From Ehrlichia muris AS145 (lineage in GTDB: Bacteria; Pseudomonadota; Alphaproteobacteria; Rickettsiales; Anaplasmataceae): a stretch of DNA of 64,000 nucleotides. Positions 36,913 through 45,398 of the stretch are shown here, one piece after another (within the stretch, counting starts at the first letter, position 1; each line of letters starts with the position of its first letter). Location of the stretch: positions 1 through 64,000 of the forward strand of contig NC_023063.1 in the NCBI RefSeq assembly GCF_000508225.1. Direction: 5' to 3'. The position numbers and the translations under genes are program-made. The notes beneath the pieces are model-generated. The model searched no databases. It saw only the letters and a list, made by a program, of their open reading frames with translations, and was not told the DNA's origin.

Positions 36913-37283
36913 TTTGATTCTGTGATATAAATTAAAAGTAATATTGATTGAGTTGTTGTGTTTACAACTAGAATTATGTGTTGCTTAAACTATTCAGAGT
37001 AATAATCACCTATAATCTTAGGTGTTTTAATTTTAACAGTAAACATTTTTATGTCTACTTGAGGCAGCTAAATCTATAACAGATACCTTTGTTTTAATGA
37101 TGTTTAGTGTGAAAGTTTTATTAATTAAAAACAAACTTAACAATGCTCTAAAGTCTGTATTTTTGATAAGCTTTGTACCGCTCTAGAGAACTAGCCTATA
37201 ATTATAGGAAGATAAATACTATAAGAACCTAACATACCATACATAAAAAAATACTAACTTTTGCAAAAACTGAGTATTGGTTA
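36913..37283. other. Non-coding region between convergent mlaC and rpsT
   Basis: About 370 bp. It holds the terminator at 37007-37032 and a perfect 14-bp palindrome CCTATAATTATAGG at 37195-37208, too short to be a terminator on its own. No gene is supported. Confidence 0.45.
37007..37032 (+). terminator. Likely rho-independent terminator of mlaC
   Basis: CACCTA / TAGGTG stem with a 6-base loop followed by TTTTAATTTT, 95 bp after the mlaC stop. Confidence 0.5.
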
Positions 37284-37571
37284 CTACACAGCTTTTGCTT
37301 GTTGTTGTAAATCAAATATTTTCAATTTTTGTGCCATACGACTAATTTTTCTTGCTGCAGTATTTCTGTGTATAATTTTTTTATTAACACACTTATGTAA
37401 ATTTGACTCAGCTTTTTTAAACATCTCAACCATTAGTTCCTTGTTTCCTAAAGCTAGAGCAGCCATAAATTTTTTTATGTAATTATGTGCTTTGCTTTTT
37501 CTCATACGATTAACCATAGTGCGTTTCTTTATTACCTTAATCATTTTTTTAGCACTTGGGTGATTTGCCAT
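37284..37571 (-). CDS. rpsT: 30S ribosomal protein S20
   Basis: 95 residues, basic. MANHPSAKKMIKVIKKRTMV start, then NRMRKSKAHNYIKKF and the C-terminal HKNTAARKxSR-type HRNTAARKISRMAQKL. It binds 16S rRNA early in 30S assembly. In this family the gene is often near dnaA; dnaA is not in this window. Confidence 0.96.
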   Translation of the reverse strand: MANHPSAKKMIKVIKKRTMVNRMRKSKAHNYIKKFMAALALGNKELMVEMFKKAESNLHKCVNKKIIHRNTAARKISRMAQKLKIFDLQQQAKAV

Positions 37572-37783
37572 ATCTAAATAACCTATCTTATCCTTCTCTG
37601 TATAAACTTTATAAGTAAATTTCGATCAATGCAAGAGTTTTATATATTTGTGATGTTTCACAAAAAGGTAGAAAAGAAAAATATAGTTTAAAAAGTTATT
37701 TTTCATTTGTGATTATACTTGAATTAACATGCACCCCATACATAATTAAAGGAATATTATGAGCGGTAGTAGGAATGGGCAGG

Positions 37784-38497
37784 TTATTGTTGTAAAGCCT
37801 CCTTAATGAGTAAATCGCTTACTGTTGAAATTCTTGTTTCAAGTTCATTTGTAAATTCTTGTTTGGTTAGTCCAGGATAGATAGGAGGTAAAATTTGTAA
37901 GATAGCTTTACCAGGTCTTTTTTTTGAGGAGCAGATACTAGCTGGCCAGAATAGACCAGTATTGACTGCTATTGGTACTATAGGAATTGATAACTGACTA
38001 TATAGGGCTGCAACACCTGATTTTATAGTGACTTTTTTTCCTGGTATTGCTCTTGAGCCTTGAGGAAAAATTATAACTGTTCTTCCTTCCTTTACATATA
38101 GGCTTGTTGTTTTTAATATATGTTTTAAAGCTTGAATTTTTTGGTGACGGTTAATGAATATCATTTTTAGTAGCATGAAATATATACCAAAAATTGGTAG
38201 ATACCTTAACTCTTTTTTTAGAATATATGCTGGGTCTTTAAATATAGTAAACAGTATTAACGTCTCCAAAGGAGATTGGTGTTCCGATGCAATAATATAT
38301 GGAAAATTGTTAGGTAGGTTTTCGTAGCCACGTACTTCATAACCTATTTTGTCTATAGTTTTACATAAAAATAATATTACTTTTATACCATGAACTGAAC
38401 ATTTTATTTTTAGTGACATCGGAAATATCAAGTATAATGGTAAAAGCGTTATAGCATGTAGTACTGTAAAAAGTGTTGATAATATATAAAACAGCAT
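37784..38497 (-). CDS. plsC: 1-acyl-sn-glycerol-3-phosphate acyltransferase (PlsC)
   Basis: 237 residues. N-terminal membrane segment (about 1-25), the acyltransferase box IIASEHQSPLETLILF (HX4E; alphaproteobacterial members use E where many have D), LKKELRYLPIFGIYF, MIFINRH, the FPQGSRAIPGKK box (for FPEGTR), and VPIAVNTGLFW. It makes phosphatidic acid from lysophosphatidic acid at the inner membrane. The gene stands alone on the minus strand. Confidence 0.9.
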   Translation of the reverse strand: MLFYILSTLFTVLHAITLLPLYLIFPMSLKIKCSVHGIKVILFLCKTIDKIGYEVRGYENLPNNFPYIIASEHQSPLETLILFTIFKDPAYILKKELRYLPIFGIYFMLLKMIFINRHQKIQALKHILKTTSLYVKEGRTVIIFPQGSRAIPGKKVTIKSGVAALYSQLSIPIVPIAVNTGLFWPASICSSKKRPGKAILQILPPIYPGLTKQEFTNELETRISTVSDLLIKEALQQ

Positions 38498-39715
38498 TAT
38501 GAATCTAATGTCCTGGTATTTGCTTTATATAATATAATCTATAATTCTAAAGACAACCTATTTTTAATATTTAAAATAGGTATTAGTTTTAAACTATCAC
38601 TTTTCTTGTAGGAGATTGTTGTTGTAAACATGGATAAGTAAATCAATTTGACAGATATGGGTTATGCAGATGAGTATACACAGCTATTTTTATATAATCT
38701 GAAGATAAAATTATGTAAATATGTTAAAAAATAACACATGTAGTTAGTGTTTACTAAAGTTCTTTATACACGATATAATCAATATATATTAATAAGTATT
38801 ATATAAACATCGGAAATTTACAATACTTACAGTAATAATATAGAAGTGTAAGTGAATGAACTTAGAATAAATGGTAATGATTGTTCATAAATTGATGTTC
38901 TACTCTTTTAGAGTCAGAATCCTAGATTTTTTTAGTAATACAAATAGTAGAGTAGGTGTGTGGTAAAACTTAAGGGTAGCCTGCAGGGTAGTAACATAAA
39001 TGCCTAAATAAAAAAGTATTTATATAATATCTTCTCTTAGTATAATTTTATATGGTATGAGGGAAGTGAATCAGAGGTAAATTTAACTTATAGCGTTAAA
39101 AATGTGCATGTGTAAAAACTATAGTAGTCTATTGTTTGATATAGATTGACCATTTTGAAATAGTATTGTTAGAGTGTCTGCCTTGGCATGAATTTTGTCT
39201 ATAGTGGGAAGAGAGTAAATTGGCACTATATGAATGAAGGTACCAAACTGTTGTACAGGTATGTTGTTATGAATGAAGGTACCAAACTGTTGTACAGGTA
39301 TGTTGTAAGGAAAGATAACCTTATAATTAATAAAAAGGCTGTGGTATAAGGACTATGAGAATGCTTAAGATTTTTATGAGCATAATTCGTTTGTAAGGTG
39401 AAGTGTTTAATAGGTTGAAATATTGATAGAAGGAATATGTATCTTTAAGGACAATAATGAGGATTTTTGGGTTAATATTTTGATACAGTAATCAACAGGT
39501 TTTATTGTTAGGTATTCCATGATCCACTTCCTTCAATAATTTTGTAGAATAAATGGTATTGCATTTATTCTCTATAATGGGCGTCAGATACAGGTATCGT
39601 AAGAATGTCATATATAGTACTATAGATGAGGTAAGGTTGTGTAAACTTGAATTAATATTTGTTTTTATGTAATATAGTAGGCTAGTGTTAATAACAAACA
39701 GTTATAAGGAAATCA
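38498..39715. other. Large non-coding region between plsC and def
   Basis: About 1.2 kb, the longest gene-free stretch in the window apart from the yraN array. It contains a 39-bp direct repeat (two copies, 39229-39306) and a hairpin GAATAAATG / CATTTATTC with 6-base loop at 39547-39570. No degraded gene could be recognised in any frame; it may be fully decayed DNA. Confidence 0.55.
39229..39306 (+). repeat. 39-bp direct repeat, two copies
   Basis: Two adjacent copies of a 39-bp unit that includes GAAGGTACCAAACTGTTGTA. Units begin at 39229 and 39268 and are the same by eye. Confidence 0.9.
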
Positions 39716-40258
39716 ATGTCAGTTTTACCAATTGTTACTGTTCCTGATAAAAAATTGTCGTTATATTCTGAAGAAGTTAAAGAAGTAGATCAATCTATAA
39801 AAAAGTTAGTTGATGATATGTTTGAAACAATGCACGCTAACCAGGGACTAGGGTTAGCTGCTGTTCAGGTTGGTATTCATAAACGTATTCTTGTTGTGAA
39901 TGTGCCAGAAGAACTTGGAAATTCTGAGGATATTGAAAATAAAATAGAAGGTTATGAACTATATGGAGGACCTTACTGTATAATTAATCCTAAGATTATT
40001 GATTTATCTAAAGAGACAATTAATTTAAGAGAAGGGTGCTTGTCTGTTCCTGGTTATTTTGATTATGTAGTGCGTTCTCAGTATGTTACTGTTCAATATC
40101 TAGATTATAATGGTAATGAGTGTATAATTAGAGCTCAAGGATGGCTTGCTAGATGTTTAGAACATGAAATTGATCATTTAAATGGGATTGTGTTTTTAAA
40201 GTACCTATCTAAGTTTAAACGTGATTTTGCAATAGAAAAAGTGAGAAAAAAAGAATAA
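39716..40258 (+). CDS. def: Peptide deformylase
   Basis: 180 residues. The three motifs are GLGLAAVQVG (about 43-52), REGCLSVPGYF (with the metal Cys) and EHEIDHLNGIVF (HExxH). It removes the N-formyl group from new proteins. AAGGA lies before the ATG. It is followed 15 bp later by the uracil-DNA glycosylase gene on the same strand, so they are probably cotranscribed. Confidence 0.96.
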   Translation: MSVLPIVTVPDKKLSLYSEEVKEVDQSIKKLVDDMFETMHANQGLGLAAVQVGIHKRILVVNVPEELGNSEDIENKIEGYELYGGPYCIINPKIIDLSKETINLREGCLSVPGYFDYVVRSQYVTVQYLDYNGNECIIRAQGWLARCLEHEIDHLNGIVFLKYLSKFKRDFAIEKVRKKE

Positions 40259-40273
40259 ATTGACCTATTATAA

Positions 40274-41074
40274 TTGTTGGTGTTGATAGTGAGTGACTTA
40301 GACTTGTTGGAAGTATTAAAGTTTTATCATGAAAGTGGTGTTGATTGTACATTAGAAGATGTAGAGTGTAATATTCTTGCAAATAAAAATCTATCTTTAC
40401 AAAGTAGTAATAGCACAGGATATGGTATGGAAGGGAAAAAGGTAAGTATTAAAGAAAATACAGAAGAGTACTATTTATTAAAAGCTCAAAATCTTGCTGA
40501 ACAGTGTAATACCATAGAGCAGTTGAAAAGTGCTATAGAATCTTTTGATGGATGTGATATAAAAAATTTAGCGACAAATACTGTATTTGCTGATGGAAAT
40601 CCTCAAGCAAAAGTAATGTTAATAGGAGAAGCTCCGGGGGCAAATGAAGATTTAAAAGGTATCCCGTTTTGTGGTGCTAGTGGTATGCTACTTGATAAAA
40701 TGTTACAGGCAATAGGCTTTGACAGAACTACTGTGTATATTAGTAATGCTGTGTTTTGGCGTCCCCCTGGTAATAGAAGGCCAACAGATTTTGAAATAGC
40801 AGTATGTAAACCTTTTGTAGAAAAACATATAGCTTTGATTATGCCTAGAATATTAGTATTAGTTGGAAGTACTGCATGTTATTCTATGCTTGATTCTAAA
40901 AATCCTATATCCAAACTTAGAGGGAGATTTCATTCATATAGTAATCAATTTTTTCAGCATAGTATTACTACAGCTATTATATTCCATCCATCATACTTAT
41001 TACGTCAACCAATGCAGAAACGTATTGCTTGGGAAGATTTAAAACAGATTAAACGTTATTTTGATACTTTATAA
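40274..41074 (+). CDS. Uracil-DNA glycosylase, family 4-like
   Basis: Up to 266 residues. Core with VMLIGEAPGANEDLKGIPFC (motif 1), GASGMLLDKML, VYISNAVFWRPPGNRRPT and the late HPSYLLRQP. These proteins remove uracil from DNA. The N-terminal CxxC pair of iron-sulfur UDGa is missing; homologues in alphaproteobacteria also show FDGCDIKNLATNTVFADG-type sequence, so a cluster is uncertain. There is no ATG near the start: TTG 40274, GTG 40280 and GTG 40289 are all possible. The 3' end seeds a tandem array. Confidence 0.85.
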   Translation: MLVLIVSDLDLLEVLKFYHESGVDCTLEDVECNILANKNLSLQSSNSTGYGMEGKKVSIKENTEEYYLLKAQNLAEQCNTIEQLKSAIESFDGCDIKNLATNTVFADGNPQAKVMLIGEAPGANEDLKGIPFCGASGMLLDKMLQAIGFDRTTVYISNAVFWRPPGNRRPTDFEIAVCKPFVEKHIALIMPRILVLVGSTACYSMLDSKNPISKLRGRFHSYSNQFFQHSITTAIIFHPSYLLRQPMQKRIAWEDLKQIKRYFDTL

Positions 41075-41404
41075 TGTGAAAATAGTGTGTTTTTATACAA
41101 TTTTTTTAGCATAGTATTACTATTATATTCCATCCATCATACTTATTACGTCAACTAATGCAGAAACGTATTGCTTGTGGGAAGATTTAAAACAGATTAA
41201 GCGTTATTTTGATACTTTATAATGTGAAAATAGTGTGTTTTTATACAATTTTTTCAGCATAGTATTACTACAGCTATTATATTCCATCCATCATACTTAT
41301 TACGTCAACTAATGCAGAAACGTATTGCTTGTGGGAAGATTTAAAACAGATTAAGCGTTATTTTGATACTTTATAATGCGAAAATAGTGTGTTTTTTATA
41401 CAAA
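40947..41404 (+). repeat. Tandem array derived from the uracil-DNA glycosylase 3' end (3 units of about 150 bp)
   Basis: Unit 1 (from 40947) is the last 128 bp of the gene plus flank; unit 2 starts at about 41099 and unit 3 at about 41247. Unit 2 lacks six bases (around ACAGCT) and both later units carry GCTTGTGGGAAG where the gene has GCTTGGGAAG, so the copies share changes that the gene lacks. They are non-functional tails. Confidence 0.92.
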
Positions 41405-41992
41405 ATATGCTTTAGGGTGTGCTAAAGTTTGATGCGTATGAGAAGTGTGTGTGTGGGGTGGGGGGTAGTTATTTAGTGTTTATGTTGAGAAACTGTTTAG
41501 AAAGTTTGTAATGGATCAAGGTTACAATGTAAGAATATTTATACAAATACTCTCAAAAATCTGGGATTTAAATTGTGTTCTAAATAAATTTGTTTTGAAC
41601 ATATGTTGTAGTGTGCTACAAATAAGCTAGCAATTAGTTTGGTATGTACAGAGATACTGATAAATTCGGTTTTATATAATTTTTAAATCAAGACTATTTC
41701 AATAAACAGTTGTCAGCTATTATTAATTTGATTATTTAGAATGTGAGTTAATGATATGTGTGATATTTATTAAGATGAACAAGAACACTATGGGGATTTT
41801 TGATTATTTTGTTAGGAAATTTTATGTGGATGCAGTAATTATGTGTATAAAGCGTAAAATATATTTCTACTGTGTTTGGTATGATTTATAGAATATTTTA
41901 TGTATAAGTGTCATCTTCTAAAAAGAATTATTTAGATTTATGTTTAGTAAGAATTGTGATTGCTTGAAAGTGCAAATATGTTTTATGGTACA
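41405..41992. other. Non-coding region between udg array and recF
   Basis: About 590 bp without a gene. It carries a GT/G-rich tract at 41445-41465 (GTGTGTGTGTGGGG, T, then six G), unusual in this AT-rich DNA. Confidence 0.55.
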
Positions 41993-43114
41993 TTAAATAT
42001 TATTGTGAGTTATTGTATTGTTTGCTACATGAAAAAACTTAAAATGTTCTCTATATTTTGTAAAGTTTTGTTGTGTAAGATCGATATCTGTCAACCATAC
42101 TTGGCATTTTATATTTCTTATGGTTTCTAGTAATTTTTCTTGATGGTGTGCGTCTAAATGGGACATTACGTCATCTAGTAATAAGATTGGATATTCTTCA
42201 ATGTTTTGTTTTGCTAAGACAGAAGATAAAATTAATGATAATAATAGAATTTTTTGTTCTCCGGTTGAACAATGATTAGCTATTAAGTTTTTTTCTAAAT
42301 GAAATATTTGAAAGTTATCATTATGGACTCCGAAATTTACTAGATTACTTAATGAATCTTTAGTTCTATTGTTCTTTAAATGTTCTTTGTATAGCTCAAC
42401 GGAATTTTCTTGATTTAATAAATCAGATACTTGACTTTGGATTTTTATAATTGCTTTAAAAAAAGCATGGGATTTACTGTTTTGAGATAAGATATTTTGT
42501 AATATTTGTAAAACATTGAATCTTATTCGTGCAATGTTCATTCCATTATCTGCAATGATACTCTCTAAACTGGATAACCAGAAATTGTCTATAGAGTTAT
42601 TATGTAATAATTTGCTGCGTTCTTGTTTTGCCTTGTTGTATTTTATAATATATGTAGCGTATTTTGTGTCGAAGATATGTGCTATTCTGTCGAAAAATCT
42701 TAATCTTTCACTTTGTGATTTTAAGAAGATATGATCTAATTGTGGTATCAACCATATGACATTTGTAATTTTATGTAATGTAATGTAGCTTTGGTTCTTA
42801 TTACTGATTAGAATAGTGCGTTTATTATTATTTCGTGAAATTGCAATTGGATAGATACCATTTTGTGTATGAATTTGATATGAAACGCTCCATGGAGCGT
42901 TAGATGCACTGTTTTGCATACTTTCTGTGTTAACTCCTCTGATACCAGTACCTTTTGATAGTAGAGAAATTGCTTCTAATATATTTGTTTTTCCTACACC
43001 ATTTTTTCCAAGTAATACGACTGACTTACTAGAAGTATCTAACTCAAGGTTTAAGTAGTTACGAAAATTTACTAGCCGCAAATTGTGTATGTAAGATTTT
43101 TCTACAGATGACAT
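41993..43114 (-). CDS. recF: DNA replication and repair protein RecF
   Basis: 373 residues. Walker A LLGKNGVGKTNILEAISLLS (about 33-52), the ABC-type signature region NHCSTGEQKILLLSLILSS and Walker B PILLLDDVMSHLD. RecF loads RecA at gapped DNA through RecOR. AAGGA lies about ten bases before the ATG. It stands alone; no dnaN or gyrB is adjacent, unlike the classical dnaA-dnaN-recF order. Confidence 0.95.
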   Translation of the reverse strand: MSSVEKSYIHNLRLVNFRNYLNLELDTSSKSVVLLGKNGVGKTNILEAISLLSKGTGIRGVNTESMQNSASNAPWSVSYQIHTQNGIYPIAISRNNNKRTILISNKNQSYITLHKITNVIWLIPQLDHIFLKSQSERLRFFDRIAHIFDTKYATYIIKYNKAKQERSKLLHNNSIDNFWLSSLESIIADNGMNIARIRFNVLQILQNILSQNSKSHAFFKAIIKIQSQVSDLLNQENSVELYKEHLKNNRTKDSLSNLVNFGVHNDNFQIFHLEKNLIANHCSTGEQKILLLSLILSSVLAKQNIEEYPILLLDDVMSHLDAHHQEKLLETIRNIKCQVWLTDIDLTQQNFTKYREHFKFFHVANNTITHNNI

Positions 43115-43519
43115 CTAATAATATTCCTTTTTTTACTTAGAGTGGAAATTTTATACTTATATCAATTTTTTCTGCAAGGACTACGCACTTGTTATATGAA
43201 ATAACTATGAAGATTTCATATTAATTTTTGAATTGTAAAGCTGTATTGGGTGAATACTTATTGTCTTGTAGTTTATTTGTGAGTTCTGTAATTGATTTTA
43301 TTCATCGTTTAAAAGCTTCTTATATAATAATAAAGTTCATATGTTCTTATAAGGAAGTGGAAAATAGACTGTCTGTAAGATCTGTGTATTTGTCTTCAGT
43401 TATAGTGTTAGTCTGTTACTTCTGAAGAAGTTGTCATACTGCAAGAGATTTATTTTATTATTTTAAAAACTTTTAATTGTATGGACTTAACTTAAAGTAT
43501 GTAGCAATATAGGCTTGTC
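43115..43519. other. Non-coding region between recF and argF
   Basis: About 400 bp. A 65-codon frame exists at 43228-43425 but has a TTG start, no ribosome-binding site and no recognisable composition, so I do not call it. Confidence 0.45.
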
Positions 43520-44431
43520 TTATAACAGATTTAAGCACCATAACATAATTGCTTTTTGAATATGTAATCTGTTTTCTGCTTCGTCAAATACGTATGAATT
43601 TGGTCCATCTATTATTTCAGATGTTACTTCTTCTTCTCTGTGTGCAGGTAAACAATGCAAAAACATATAGTTGGGTTTAGCTTTTTTGAGAAGATTAGCA
43701 TTAACTTGGTATTTAAAAAATTCAGTTTTGATTTTATTTTCAAAGCCCATTGAAACCCAGGAGTCTGTAGTAATGATATCTGCATCTGGAATGATATTAT
43801 AAGGATTTTTATCGTATGTAATATTATTGCCTTTCTCTTTTGCCTGTTTGAGTAATAAATCAAGATTTTCTGAGTATTCTAAAGTTGAGATGTTTAGTTT
43901 AAAGTTTAATACTGTTGCAGCGTGTATCCAAGATACGAGCATGTTATTGAAGTCTCCAATCCAACTTACTGTAGAATTTTCTATAGGACCCATTTTTTCT
44001 TCGTAAGTCATAATGTCAGCTAGAACTTGGCATGGATGACTATGTTGTGTAAGACTGTTAATTATTGGGACTGTGCTGTGCTTATCTAATTCAAGTAGAG
44101 AATTATGTTCTAGTATTCTTATTACTATTAAATCAACATATCTTGATAGAACTTTAGCTGTATCATAAATAGATTCACCTCTTGCTAGTTGAGTATCTTT
44201 TTCATTAAGAATAATAGCATTTCCACCTAATTGATTAACTCCAACTTCAAATGATATTCTTGTACGGGTTGATGGCTGAAGGAATATTAAAGCTACATTT
44301 TTATTTAGTAAATGCTTTCTATATAAGTTAGGATTTTTTTTAATTGTAGAGCCATAGTTTAAGATTGTCGTTAGCTCTTCCTTCGTATGTAAATTAAGAT
44401 CTGTAAAAGAACAAGTACTTGATTTATTCAT
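43520..44431 (-). CDS. argF: Ornithine carbamoyltransferase
   Basis: 303 residues. Carbamoyl-phosphate loop LQPSTRTRISFEVG (about 50-63), TQHSHPCQVLADIMTYEE, ornithine-side DSWVSMGFENK (SMG loop) and HCLPAHREEEVTSEIIDG. It makes citrulline from ornithine and carbamoyl phosphate. It lies 19 bp after a small membrane-protein gene on the same strand. Confidence 0.96.
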   Translation of the reverse strand: MNKSSTCSFTDLNLHTKEELTTILNYGSTIKKNPNLYRKHLLNKNVALIFLQPSTRTRISFEVGVNQLGGNAIILNEKDTQLARGESIYDTAKVLSRYVDLIVIRILEHNSLLELDKHSTVPIINSLTQHSHPCQVLADIMTYEEKMGPIENSTVSWIGDFNNMLVSWIHAATVLNFKLNISTLEYSENLDLLLKQAKEKGNNITYDKNPYNIIPDADIITTDSWVSMGFENKIKTEFFKYQVNANLLKKAKPNYMFLHCLPAHREEEVTSEIIDGPNSYVFDEAENRLHIQKAIMLWCLNLL

Positions 44432-44450
44432 GACATTTTATAACCTAACT

Positions 44451-44612
44451 CTAGAATTTAACTCTTACTATTGATGTAAAAAACAGTATAACTACTAAAA
44501 TTATTAGTAAGACTAATAAGATGTAATTTTTGCTTTTTTTATTACTTGAAGTCTTCACTGGAAAATGCCTTCTTATGTAAACGAGATAATAAGGAAAACG
44601 GCATTTCAACAT
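44451..44612 (-). CDS. Small single-pass membrane protein (53 aa)
   Basis: Found by reading the minus strand by hand: ATG at 44612, stop TAG at 44451-44453. The C-terminal half is TSSNKKSKNYILLVLLI followed by more hydrophobic residues and a short basic end (IVRVKF), i.e. a Lys/Asn-rich cytoplasmic stretch, one membrane helix of about 20 residues and a short tail. A GTG at residue 19 could be the true start, giving about 35 residues. It resembles the small CoxF-like protein near cytochrome oxidase assembly genes in alphaproteobacteria, but that is only a recollection of pattern. It ends 19 bp before argF. Confidence 0.6.
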   Translation of the reverse strand: MLKCRFPYYLVYIRRHFPVKTSSNKKSKNYILLVLLIILVVILFFTSIVRVKF

Positions 44613-44779
44613 AAAATATATTTAATGTCAATAGTTTTTGCTTGTGTATACTTGGTACTTTATATTTACTACTGCCCATCGATTTGTGAATTTTAAGTTT
44701 CTTATATAAAATGCTTACATATACACAAGTTTGAACTCAATGTATGGCTAGTAAAAAAACCTGATCTAAAAAGGTTAGA

Positions 44780-45094
44780 TTACTGTGTTGATGAAAAATA
44801 CTCTTTGAGTGAATGCCATAGATCTTTGAGGAAACTAGATTGTTTAGAAGTATTTGATTTATATATTATTTCTGCATCATCGGATTCTACTTTTTTAAGA
44901 TTAATGAAATCCATATTATTTAAAGTAGTATCGCTATTCTGTGTTTGTTTATCTGATGCTGCCGCTTGAGTAATGTTATTGGTGTCAAGGCTTTCAAGTT
45001 TATTCTTATTTCTAGTGGTTGTCTTTCTTGGGGTAGCTCTACTTTTTTGTGTTGTCCCAGTGTTGTTTGTGTTTGTCATATTTAGTATACCCAT
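44780..45094 (-). CDS. Hypothetical Ser/Thr/Asn-rich protein
   Basis: 104 residues, not recognised. Basic, low-complexity N-terminal half (TNNTGTTQKSRATPRKTTTR) and a C-terminal half with an amphipathic end (SFLKDLWHSLKEYFSS). No signal peptide or membrane segment. The second ATG at residue 6 is an alternative start. Its composition resembles some secreted Ehrlichia proteins but nothing more can be said. Confidence 0.5.
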   Translation of the reverse strand: MGILNMTNTNNTGTTQKSRATPRKTTTRNKNKLESLDTNNITQAAASDKQTQNSDTTLNNMDFINLKKVESDDAEIIYKSNTSKQSSFLKDLWHSLKEYFSSTQ

Positions 45095-45398
45095 AATTGT
45101 ACTTACTAAAAATATTAATGTGATTTTATTAAATAAGAGATAATTTTGTTGAAAAAACTTTTTCTAATTAATTTCGTGTTGTTTATATGTAAACATGTTT
45201 TTTTATGGTATGTTGTTCTATATTAAAGATATAAGAGATTTTAATCTGCATGATTAATTGTTATTGTATAGAATTCTACTATGCTTTAAGTCCAGTGAAA
45301 ACTGCACAAGTTTTATAATCCGTTTGATTGTGGAATTGTGTGTACTAATAAGATTGTAAAGTGTAGAATTTGTAGATTTTATATAGCATGTTTAAATA
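45095..45398. other. Non-coding region upstream of polA
   Basis: About 300 bp, divergent between the Ser/Thr-rich gene and polA. AT-rich; no gene or repeat recognised. Confidence 0.4.

Noticed and set aside
37195-37208. Perfect palindrome CCTATAATTATAGG as an operator
   Set aside because: Lies between convergent genes, away from any start codon; short AT palindromes are expected by chance in this composition.
37261-37482. Plus-strand frame over rpsT
   Set aside because: Antisense shadow of the S20 gene.
39547-39570. Hairpin before def as a terminator or riboswitch
   Set aside because: No T-tract follows and it is about 145 bp from the start codon with no further conserved structure visible.
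43228-43425. 65-codon plus-strand frame between recF and argF
   Set aside because: TTG start, no ribosome-binding site, no recognisable composition or neighbours to support it.
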